A DNA stretch of 64,000 nt from contig NZ_WTYH01000001.1 of NCBI RefSeq assembly GCF_009827335.1, positions 1,302,001 through 1,366,000 of the forward strand, read 5' to 3'. Positions 57,389-64,000 of this stretch are shown piece by piece. How positions within the stretch are numbered: position 1 is the stretch's first letter; the number at the start of each line of letters is the position of its first letter. Under the pieces are notes generated by a model. The model worked only from the letters and a program-made list of their open reading frames with translations, was not told the DNA's origin and did no database searches. The position numbers and the translations under genes were made by a program. Source of the stretch: Aurantiacibacter arachoides. Its GTDB lineage: Bacteria > Pseudomonadota > Alphaproteobacteria > Sphingomonadales > Sphingomonadaceae.

Positions 57389-59290
57389 ATGGCGCTTTCC
57401 CCGCAATGGTTGGACGAACTGAAGTCGCGCATCACGCTGTCGACGCTGATCGGTCGCACCACCAAGCTGACCCGCGCCGGGCGGGAGTGGAAGGCGTGCT
57501 GCCCGTTCCATTCCGAGAACACGCCCAGCTTCACGGTCAATGACCAGAAGGGCTTCTACCACTGCTTCGGCTGCCAGGCCCACGGCAGCGCCATCGACTG
57601 GATGATCGAGCAGCGCGGGCTGGAATTCATGGACGCGGTGAAGGAGCTGGCGACTCAAGCCGGAATGGAGGTGCCCGCCCCCGATCCGCGCGCGGCACGA
57701 CAGGCGGAAAAGCGGGCAAGCCTGCATGACGTCATGGCCGCTGCGCAAGACTGGTTCGTCGCCCGCCTGGCTTCGGACGAGGGCGTGGGCGCGCGGGAAT
57801 ACCTCGCCCGGCGCGGACTGACGCAGCGGACCCTGGAACACTTCGGCTTCGGCTACGCGCCCGACGACAAGCAGGCGATGGCCAAGGCACTCGGCAAGTT
57901 CGAGACCGCCATGCTGGTCGAGGCGGGCCTGCTGATCGATGTCGAGGACAAGCTGCCCTATGCGCGCTTTCGCGGCCGGGTGATGCTGCCTATCCATGAT
58001 CCGCGCGGGCGGGTGATCGCGTTCGGCGGACGCATCCTGGAGGATCGCGATGGCGTGGCAAAGTACCTCAACAGCCCCGACACCCCGCTGTTCGACAAGG
58101 GCCGCACGCTCTACAACCTGCACCGCGCCGGGCCGGCCAGTCGCAAGACGAACCGGCTTGTCGCGGTGGAAGGCTACATGGACGTGATCGCGCTCGCCCA
58201 GGCGGGATACGAGGATGCGGTGGCGCCGATGGGCACGGCGCTGACGGACAGTCAGATCGAATTGATGTGGCGCATGGTCGACAAGCCGATCGTCTGCTTC
58301 GATGGTGACAATGCCGGTCGCCGCGCCGCCATTCGCGCAGCCGAGCGGGTCTTGCCCATGCTGCGGCCCGGCCATTCGCTGGGCGTCGTCACCCTGCCGC
58401 AGGGGCTCGATCCGGACGACCTGATCAAGCAACAGGGCGCGGGCGCGATGGAACCGTTGCTGGCAAATCCCGGGTCCATCGTGGATCTCATCTGGGATCA
58501 CGAGCAGGCCGCCCTCCCCCTCTCTTCGCCGGAGGACAAGGCGGGGCTGAAGGCGCGGCTGCTGGCACACGTCGACACGATTGCCCACCCGGACATCCGC
58601 TCACTCTACCGCCGCGATCTGATCGACCGCTACGGCGCCTTTGCCTTTCCCAAACGCGAATTTGCGCCCCGCACGTTTCAGCCCGGTGGAAAATTCCGCA
58701 AGCCCGGTCCTGCAACGCAATCGGCCGAGGTGACCGAACGGCTCCGCCTTGGCGCCAACGGCGCATCGCGCGACAGGCTGACCCAGGCCGTTCTCAACGG
58801 CTTCCTGCGCCACCCGGACCTTGTCCACCGCCACGCCGACAGCCTGCTCGCCCTCGGCGAGAGCGACCGGAGTGTCGCTGGTGCCGTTGATTATCTGCTG
58901 GAAAATGCCGCTGCGCTTGAAGCACGGGAAAATCCGCCCATATCTGGCTCAGGTGTCCTGCCACCGCCGCCGGGTAACGCCCGTTTCACCTTCCTGCTGG
59001 AAGGTTCCGACCCGGACGACGCGCGACAGGACCTTGCCGAAGCGGTTGCCCTGCTGATCGAGAGACCGGCGCTGGATGTGGCGATCGCGGCGGCGACCAG
59101 ACGCTTCGAAAGCGATCCCGAGGGCAGCATTGCCGAGCAGCAACGCTTGCGCAAACGAAAGCTGGAAATCGAATCGCGACTCGGGCAGATGGCTCGCGAA
59201 CGTGCCGCCCGGGATCTGTCCGGCGCGGGCGAGGAGCATTCAGCGCCTGTCTCCGTTGACGGAGACACGGCGGAACAGGAAACGGATTAA
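57389..59290 (+). CDS. dnaG: DNA primase
   Basis: Chromosomal replication primase, 633 residues. The N-terminal CHC2 zinc domain ([20 protein letters not shown] then [16 protein letters not shown]) is followed by the Toprim core ([44 protein letters not shown]) and a less conserved C-terminal DnaB-interacting part. The ATG at 57389 starts [20 protein letters not shown]. It is followed closely by rpoD, the classical macromolecular-synthesis arrangement. Confidence 0.96.
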   Translation: MALSPQWLDELKSRITLSTLIGRTTKLTRAGREWKACCPFHSENTPSFTVNDQKGFYHCFGCQAHGSAIDWMIEQRGLEFMDAVKELATQAGMEVPAPDPRAARQAEKRASLHDVMAAAQDWFVARLASDEGVGAREYLARRGLTQRTLEHFGFGYAPDDKQAMAKALGKFETAMLVEAGLLIDVEDKLPYARFRGRVMLPIHDPRGRVIAFGGRILEDRDGVAKYLNSPDTPLFDKGRTLYNLHRAGPASRKTNRLVAVEGYMDVIALAQAGYEDAVAPMGTALTDSQIELMWRMVDKPIVCFDGDNAGRRAAIRAAERVLPMLRPGHSLGVVTLPQGLDPDDLIKQQGAGAMEPLLANPGSIVDLIWDHEQAALPLSSPEDKAGLKARLLAHVDTIAHPDIRSLYRRDLIDRYGAFAFPKREFAPRTFQPGGKFRKPGPATQSAEVTERLRLGANGASRDRLTQAVLNGFLRHPDLVHRHADSLLALGESDRSVAGAVDYLLENAAALEARENPPISGSGVLPPPPGNARFTFLLEGSDPDDARQDLAEAVALLIERPALDVAIAAATRRFESDPEGSIAEQQRLRKRKLEIESRLGQMARERAARDLSGAGEEHSAPVSVDGDTAEQETD

Positions 59291-59300
59291 CCGGGTAGCA

Positions 59301-61337
59301 ATGGCCTCCAAAACCAACAAAACCAAGGACGCGGTCGAAGATGCACCGCTGATCGACCTCAACGAATCTTCCATCAAGAAGATGATCGCGAAGGCCAAGC
59401 GCAAGGGCTACATCACCTATGATGAGCTCAACGAGGCCCTGCCTTCGGACCAGATGAGCGCCGACCAGATCGAGGACATCCAGACCGCGATCAGCGACAT
59501 GGGGGTCCAGATCGTCGAAAGCGCCGAGGATGCCGAGGACGAGGACGACGGTCCCGAGGAAATTGCCCCCGCCGGTACCGATTCCCAGAGCGAAGAACCG
59601 CGGCAGCACGTTCCCGAGAAGAAGAAGTCGGTCGCCGGCGAAGGCCGCACCGACGATCCGGTGCGCATGTACCTGCGCGAAATGGGCGCGGTCGAGCTGC
59701 TCAGCCGCGAGGGCGAGATCGCCATCGCCAAGCGCATCGAAGCCGGTCGCGACACGATGATCATCGGGCTGTGCGAAAGCCCCATCACCTTTCACGCCAT
59801 CATCATGTGGTCGGAAGCGCTGAACTCGGAAGAGATGCAGCTTCGCGAGATTCTCGATCTCGATGCCATGCTGTCCAAGGAACCGCCGGTCGACAAGATG
59901 TCGGAAGACGGTGAGGACGATGACGGCGACGGAGAGATTTCCGAGGCCACGGCCGGCCCCACCATTCGCGACGATGACGACGAGGATGACGAGGAAGATG
60001 GCGACGAGGATGAAGACGGCGAAGGGTCGTCCGCCAAGTCGCGCGACGATGACGACGACGACGAGGACAACACCATGTCCCTCGCGCAGATGGAGGCCGC
60101 CCTCAAGCCCGAGGCGCTGGAGCGGTTTGCCAAGATCACCAGCCTGTTCAAGAAGTTCGAGAAGCTTCAGAACGAGCGGGTCGAAGTCATGGGGAGCGGC
60201 GAGACCTTCCCAGCCGCGAAGGAAAACAAGTACGAGGCCCTGCGCGAGGAACTGACCGCCGAGGTCGAGTCCGTGCAGTTTCACGCGACCAAGATCGAAT
60301 ACCTGGTCGACAACCTCTATGCCTTCAACCGCCGGCTGACCGCGCTTGGCGGTCAGATGCTGCGCCTTGCCGAACGGCACAAGGTAAAGCGCATGGACTT
60401 CCTCGAAAGCTATGTCGGCAACGAGCTTGACGACGGCTGGATGAAGGCCAAGGCCAAGAAGGACAAGAAGTGGGCCGCGTTCGCCGACAAGGAAGCTGAC
60501 GCGATCGAGCGTATCCGCGCCGAGATTGCCGACATTGCCAGCGCGACCGGCATGAGCCTCGACGAGTTCCGCCGCATCGTGAACATGGTCCAGAAGGGTG
60601 AGCGCGAAGCGCGCATCGCCAAGAAGGAAATGGTCGAGGCGAACCTGCGCCTGGTGATCTCCATCGCCAAGAAATACACCAACCGCGGCCTGCAGTTCCT
60701 CGACCTGATCCAGGAAGGCAACATCGGCCTGATGAAGGCGGTCGACAAGTTCGAGTATCGCCGCGGCTACAAGTTCAGCACCTACGCCACCTGGTGGATC
60801 CGGCAGGCGATCACGCGCTCGATCGCCGACCAGGCACGCACGATCCGCATCCCGGTCCACATGATCGAGACGATCAACAAGCTGGTCCGCACCAGCCGCC
60901 AGTTCCTGCACGAGCAGGGCCGCGAGCCCACGCCCGAAGAAATGGCCGAGCGGCTTTCCATGCCGCTCGAAAAGGTGCGCAAGGTGATGAAGATCGCCAA
61001 GGAGCCGATCAGCCTCGAGACGCCCATCGGCGACGAGGAAGACAGCCACCTGGGCGATTTCATCGAGGACAAGAACGCGGTCATTCCCGTGGATGCGGCC
61101 ATTCAGGCGAACCTCAAGGAAACCGTCACCCGTGTGCTCGCCAGCCTGACCCCGCGCGAGGAGCGTGTGCTGCGCATGCGTTTTGGCATCGGCATGAACA
61201 CCGATCATACGTTGGAAGAAGTCGGCCAGCAGTTCTCCGTCACCCGCGAACGCATCCGCCAGATCGAGGCAAAGGCGCTGCGCAAGCTCAAGCATCCGAG
61301 CCGCAGCCGCAAGATGCGCAGCTTCCTCGACCAATAG
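59301..61337 (+). CDS. rpoD: RNA polymerase primary sigma factor
   Basis: Housekeeping sigma-70 of 678 residues. Region 1.1 is at the N-terminus ([20 protein letters not shown]), region 1.2 is [20 protein letters not shown], and the non-conserved region contains a very acidic stretch (about residues 195-260, rich in Asp/Glu). Regions 2.1-2.4 are [40 protein letters not shown] and [20 protein letters not shown]; region 4 is [11 protein letters not shown] to [20 protein letters not shown]. The ATG at 59301 lies 10 bases after the dnaG stop; an upstream in-frame start lies inside dnaG. A strong terminator follows. Confidence 0.97.
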   Translation: MASKTNKTKDAVEDAPLIDLNESSIKKMIAKAKRKGYITYDELNEALPSDQMSADQIEDIQTAISDMGVQIVESAEDAEDEDDGPEEIAPAGTDSQSEEPRQHVPEKKKSVAGEGRTDDPVRMYLREMGAVELLSREGEIAIAKRIEAGRDTMIIGLCESPITFHAIIMWSEALNSEEMQLREILDLDAMLSKEPPVDKMSEDGEDDDGDGEISEATAGPTIRDDDDEDDEEDGDEDEDGEGSSAKSRDDDDDDEDNTMSLAQMEAALKPEALERFAKITSLFKKFEKLQNERVEVMGSGETFPAAKENKYEALREELTAEVESVQFHATKIEYLVDNLYAFNRRLTALGGQMLRLAERHKVKRMDFLESYVGNELDDGWMKAKAKKDKKWAAFADKEADAIERIRAEIADIASATGMSLDEFRRIVNMVQKGEREARIAKKEMVEANLRLVISIAKKYTNRGLQFLDLIQEGNIGLMKAVDKFEYRRGYKFSTYATWWIRQAITRSIADQARTIRIPVHMIETINKLVRTSRQFLHEQGREPTPEEMAERLSMPLEKVRKVMKIAKEPISLETPIGDEEDSHLGDFIEDKNAVIPVDAAIQANLKETVTRVLASLTPREERVLRMRFGIGMNTDHTLEEVGQQFSVTRERIRQIEAKALRKLKHPSRSRKMRSFLDQ

Positions 61338-61383
61338 GATCTGAATTGTCATTTCGCGCCGCGTGATGCGGCGCCGCCAATCG

Positions 61384-61417
61384 GGGCTGGGGATGAATGC
61401 GATCCCCAGCCCTTTTT
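61384..61417 (+). terminator. Intrinsic terminator after rpoD
   Basis: GGGCTGGGGAT (61384-61394) pairs perfectly with ATCCCCAGCCC (61402-61412) around a 7-base loop, followed by TTTTT (61413-61417). It is placed 47 bases after the rpoD stop codon and 40 before the rpiB start. Confidence 0.9.
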
Positions 61418-61457
61418 GCGGTGGCGCAGCACCCTTGCGCGCTTTATGGCCTGCACC

Positions 61458-61907
61458 ATGCGTATTGCCATTGCTTCCGATCATGCCGCGGTCGACCTGA
61501 AGGCCGAACTTCGCGACTGGATGATCGAGGCCGGACATGAAGTCGCGGACCTCGGCCCCCATGACACGTCCAGCGTCGATTACCCCGACTACGGCTTCAA
61601 GCTGGCCGAAGTGGTCGCCGACGGCACGGCGGAGCGCGGCGTGGCGCTGTGTGGCAGCGGGATCGGCATCGCCATCGCGGTCAACCGCCATCCCGCCGTT
61701 CGCTGCGCGCTGGTGAACGAGCCGCTTTCCGCAGAGCTCGCGCGGTCGCACAACGATGCCAACGCCATCGCGATGGGCGCGCGGCTGGTGGGAGCGGAAA
61801 TGGCCAAGGCCTGCCTCGCCGCCTTTCTCGACACCGCCTTCCTGGGGGACCGCCACCAGCGCCGGGTCGACAAGCTGCGTTTCAGCGTGCAGGAGCCCGC
61901 GCAATGA
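61458..61907 (+). CDS. rpiB: Ribose-5-phosphate isomerase B
   Basis: Pentose-phosphate isomerase of the RpiB/LacAB family, 149 residues: [20 protein letters not shown], the [12 protein letters not shown] loop, the active-site Cys in [14 protein letters not shown] and the [18 protein letters not shown] segment. The ATG at 61458 is the homologous start, although the frame extends upstream. It overlaps glyA by 4 bases (ATGA), so the pair is coupled. Confidence 0.95.
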   Translation: MRIAIASDHAAVDLKAELRDWMIEAGHEVADLGPHDTSSVDYPDYGFKLAEVVADGTAERGVALCGSGIGIAIAVNRHPAVRCALVNEPLSAELARSHNDANAIAMGARLVGAEMAKACLAAFLDTAFLGDRHQRRVDKLRFSVQEPAQ

Positions 61908-63229
61908 GCACCCAGCCCGCCCCCCACGCGAATGGCGCCGCCGCGCCCGGCCTCGATCGTTTCTGGCATGACAGCCTGGAGGATGCCGATCCCGAAGTGT
62001 TCGGCATCATCGGGCAGGAACTGGGCCGCCAGCGGCACGGGATCGAACTGATCGCCAGCGAGAATATCGCCAGTCCCGCCGTGCTCGAAGCCTGCGGCAG
62101 CGTTTTCACGAACAAGTATGCCGAGGGCTATCCAGGCAAGCGATATTACGGCGGCTGCGAGTTCGCCGACGCGGTCGAGACGCTTGCGATCGAGCGAGCC
62201 AGGCAGTTGTTCGGTTGCCAGTTCGCCAACGTCCAGCCCAACAGCGGCAGCCAGATGAACCAGGCGGTGTTCCTCGCCCTGCTCAATCCCGGCGATACCT
62301 TCATGGGCCTCGACCTTGCCAGCGGTGGTCATCTGACCCACGGTTCGCCGGTGAACATGAGCGGCAAGTGGTTCAATGTCGTGCCCTATGGCGTGCGGCG
62401 CGACGACTGCCTGATCGACATGGCAGAGGTCCGCCGCCTCGCCAAGGAACACAAGCCCAAACTCATCATCTGCGGCGGTACCGCCTATCCCCGTCTGTGG
62501 GATTTCGCCGAATTCCGCAGCATCGCGGACGAGGTTGGCGCCGTGCTGCTGGCGGACATGTCGCATTTCTCGGGCCTCGTGGCGGGCCATGCCCATCCCT
62601 CGCCCTTCCCCCATGCGCATATCGTCACCAGCACCACGCACAAAAGCCTTCGCGGGCCGCGCTCGGGCATCATCCTGTGGAATGACGAGCAGTTTACCAA
62701 GCCGCTCAACATGGCGATTTTTCCGGGGCTTCAGGGCGGCCCCCTGATGCACACCATTGCCGGCAAGGCCGTAGCATTCGGCGAGGCACTGCGGCCCGAA
62801 TTCCGCACCTATGCCGCCGCCATCGTGGAAAATGCCAAGGCGCTGGCCAGCAGCCTGCAGGAGCATGGGTTGAGCGTCGTTTCCGGCGGCACCGACAACC
62901 ACCTCGTGCTGCTCGACCTGACCGCGGTCGACGTGACGGGCAAGGCCGCGGAAAAGGGTCTCGACCGCGCCTTGCTGACCACCAACAAGAACGCCATCCC
63001 CTTCGACCCGCGCTCCCCCTTCGTCACCAGCGGCGTTCGTCTGGGTACCCCGGCCGGAACCACGCGCGGTTTCGGAGTGGCCGAGTTCCGCCGGATCGGT
63101 GCCATGATTGCCGACGTTGTCTCAGGCATGAGCCGCAATGGCGATGATGGGGACGCCCAGGTGGAAGAGCGCGTGCGCCGTGAAGTCGGCGAGATGTGCG
63201 ACGCATTCCCCGTCTATCCCGGAAGGTAG
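61904..63229 (+). CDS. glyA: Serine hydroxymethyltransferase
   Basis: PLP enzyme that interconverts serine and glycine and charges tetrahydrofolate with one-carbon units, 441 residues. It shows [67 protein letters not shown] and the PLP lysine in [13 protein letters not shown]. The ~15-residue N-terminal extension is unremarkable. It overlaps rpiB by 4 bases. The next small gene starts 8 bases after it. Confidence 0.97.
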   Translation: MSTQPAPHANGAAAPGLDRFWHDSLEDADPEVFGIIGQELGRQRHGIELIASENIASPAVLEACGSVFTNKYAEGYPGKRYYGGCEFADAVETLAIERARQLFGCQFANVQPNSGSQMNQAVFLALLNPGDTFMGLDLASGGHLTHGSPVNMSGKWFNVVPYGVRRDDCLIDMAEVRRLAKEHKPKLIICGGTAYPRLWDFAEFRSIADEVGAVLLADMSHFSGLVAGHAHPSPFPHAHIVTSTTHKSLRGPRSGIILWNDEQFTKPLNMAIFPGLQGGPLMHTIAGKAVAFGEALRPEFRTYAAAIVENAKALASSLQEHGLSVVSGGTDNHLVLLDLTAVDVTGKAAEKGLDRALLTTNKNAIPFDPRSPFVTSGVRLGTPAGTTRGFGVAEFRRIGAMIADVVSGMSRNGDDGDAQVEERVRREVGEMCDAFPVYPGR

Positions 63230-63237
63230 TTGAAGCC

Positions 63238-63504
63238 ATGACCGATCCGTATCGCCCAGAACGCCCGGAAGACCGCCGCGAGGACCGTGCCGACCATGAC
63301 GGCATCGATCGCTACGTTCTCAAGGATGCCGTCGAGGAAGCCAAGGCCATGGGCCGCGGCGGGATGAGCCATCCCAGCACCAAACCGGTGCTGATCGGCG
63401 CCGGCGTGGGCGCGGTGGCGGCGGGCATCCTGCCCTTCGTCGCGTGGCCGGTCGGCCTGATCGCGGGCGCCGGTTTCATGCTCTACAAGCGCGTGCGCCC
63501 CTGA
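63238..63504 (+). CDS. Small membrane protein of unknown function
   Basis: An 88-residue protein with a highly charged N-terminal half (RPERPEDRREDRADHDGIDR) and a C-terminal hydrophobic hairpin (PVLIGAGVGAVAAGILPFVA, then WPVGLIAGAGFMLYKRV), suggesting one or two inner-membrane helices. It lies between glyA and nrdR with small gaps, probably co-transcribed. No family recognised. Confidence 0.7.
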   Translation: MTDPYRPERPEDRREDRADHDGIDRYVLKDAVEEAKAMGRGGMSHPSTKPVLIGAGVGAVAAGILPFVAWPVGLIAGAGFMLYKRVRP

Positions 63505-63510
63505 TCGTCC

Positions 63511-63996
63511 ATGCGATGCCCCTACTGCGCGCATGACGACAGCCAGGTAAAGGATTCGCGCCCCACCGAAGACAGTGCCGCCATCCGCCGCCGCCGCCAG
63601 TGCGAAGGGTGCGGCGCGCGCTTCACCACGTTCGAACGCGTGCAGCTGCGCGAGGTGACGGTGGTGAAATCGGGCGCCAACCCCCAGGAGGCGCGGCGCG
63701 AGCCCTTCGATCGGTTGAAGCTGGAACAGTCCGTCGCGCTGGCCTGTCGCAAGCGCGGAGTCGAACAGGAGCGGATCGACCGCCTGGTTTCCGGCATCCA
63801 GCGCCAGGTGGAAACCGCAGGTGACAGCGAGGTATCCTCGGCGCGCATTGGCGAACTGGTGATGGACGGGTTGAGGCAGATCGACAGCGTCGCCTACATC
63901 CGGTTCGCCAGCGTCTACCGCGACTTCTCCGAAGCCCGCGATTTCGAGGAATTTGCCAGTACGGTGAGAGATGTGGGGGACCTCGATCATGGCTGA
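63511..63996 (+). CDS. nrdR: Transcriptional repressor NrdR
   Basis: A 161-residue dATP/ATP-sensing repressor of ribonucleotide reductase genes. The N-terminal zinc ribbon is [20 protein letters not shown] then [15 protein letters not shown] (four cysteines), followed by an ATP-cone domain ([20 protein letters not shown] onward). Length and motifs match the family. The stop overlaps the start of a further gene at the window edge. Confidence 0.96.
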   Translation: MRCPYCAHDDSQVKDSRPTEDSAAIRRRRQCEGCGARFTTFERVQLREVTVVKSGANPQEARREPFDRLKLEQSVALACRKRGVEQERIDRLVSGIQRQVETAGDSEVSSARIGELVMDGLRQIDSVAYIRFASVYRDFSEARDFEEFASTVRDVGDLDHG

Positions 63997-64000
63997 TGCG
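63989..64000 (+). CDS. Start of a further gene, cut by the window edge
   Basis: An ATG at 63989 opens a frame (Met-Ala-Asp-Ala) overlapping the nrdR stop by 8 bases and running off the window. Only four codons are visible, so no product can be named; in related genomes an RNA methyltransferase often follows nrdR. Confidence 0.35.

Noticed and set aside
58986..61904. A 972-codon open frame on the minus strand opposite dnaG/rpoD/rpiB
   Set aside because: It is antisense to well-identified genes and results from GC-rich codon bias; its translation is His/Asp/Arg-rich with no domain.

Overview
The window looks like chromosomal DNA of a high-GC alphaproteobacterium of the order Sphingomonadales, probably an Erythrobacteraceae-type marine or soil bacterium. 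The basis is gene content and family resemblance: mreBCD-mrdA-rodA, carA/carB, greA, dnaG-rpoD, rpiB-glyA-nrdR, DUF4170 and DUF1206 proteins, a perfect EcfG-type stress promoter (an alphaproteobacterial trait) and a MucR/Ros-type regulator. No database search was possible, so genus-level placement is inference.

Layout. 0-11.9 kb is core: beta-carbonic anhydrase, a ComEA-like lipoprotein behind a Fur-like palindrome, msrQ, an NYN-domain protein, a DUF1206 membrane protein, a lipoprotein-mutL pair on the minus strand, and the cell-elongation operon mreB-mreC-mreD-mrdA-rodA. A tRNA-Lys(CTT) gene follows at 11947-12022.

12.0-39.6 kb is a genomic island integrated into that tRNA-Lys gene. A perfect 46-bp direct repeat, running from the anticodon loop through the encoded CCA, lies at 11978-12023 and again at 39552-39597. 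The left and middle parts (12.9-32.7 kb) hold a Wzx/Wzy-type exopolysaccharide (EPS) locus. Its plus-strand arm has a priming sugar-phosphate transferase, gmd and fcl (GDP-fucose supply), a WecG/TagA-type transferase, a hexapeptide acyltransferase and a GT4 transferase. Its minus-strand arm has a Wzy/ligase-like protein, a Wza-type export lipoprotein, a Wzc-type tyrosine autokinase, an unknown membrane-anchored protein, a GT2 transferase, a second Wzy-like protein, a pyruvyltransferase and a Wzx flippase. A PilZ protein with intact c-di-GMP motifs lies at the left edge and a MucR-type regulator at the right edge, so the cargo seems to carry its own regulation. A decayed SGNH-hydrolase gene separates the two arms. 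The right part (33.1-39.4 kb) is a compact minus-strand, phage-satellite-like module of nine overlapping or closely packed genes: tyrosine integrase, unknown, AlpA-like regulator, small unknown, DUF1376-like, SF2 helicase, Toprim primase, DUF5681-like and unknown. It has no capsid, tail or conjugation genes. A degenerate att-like core at 33004-33032 lies between the two blocks, so the island may be a tandem or composite structure.

39.6-64 kb is core again: a second, high-GC flippase, an SDR, an M48/PDZ peptidase, a flavin reductase, a riboflavin pair (an HTH-fused RibB with a perfect palindrome at its start, then RibH), an aldo/keto reductase and enolase. A four-gene envelope-stress cluster follows behind an EcfG promoter, then DUF4170, greA, and carB and carA with an unknown AT-rich gene inserted between them. 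The last stretch holds a YqeY-like protein, a lipoprotein, dnaG, rpoD, rpiB, glyA, a small membrane protein, nrdR and the first codons of one more gene.

How the pieces fit: the core operons are conventional. The least conventional part is the island, where a complete-looking, self-regulated EPS pathway lies inside a tRNA-Lys integration whose only mobility genes are satellite-like.
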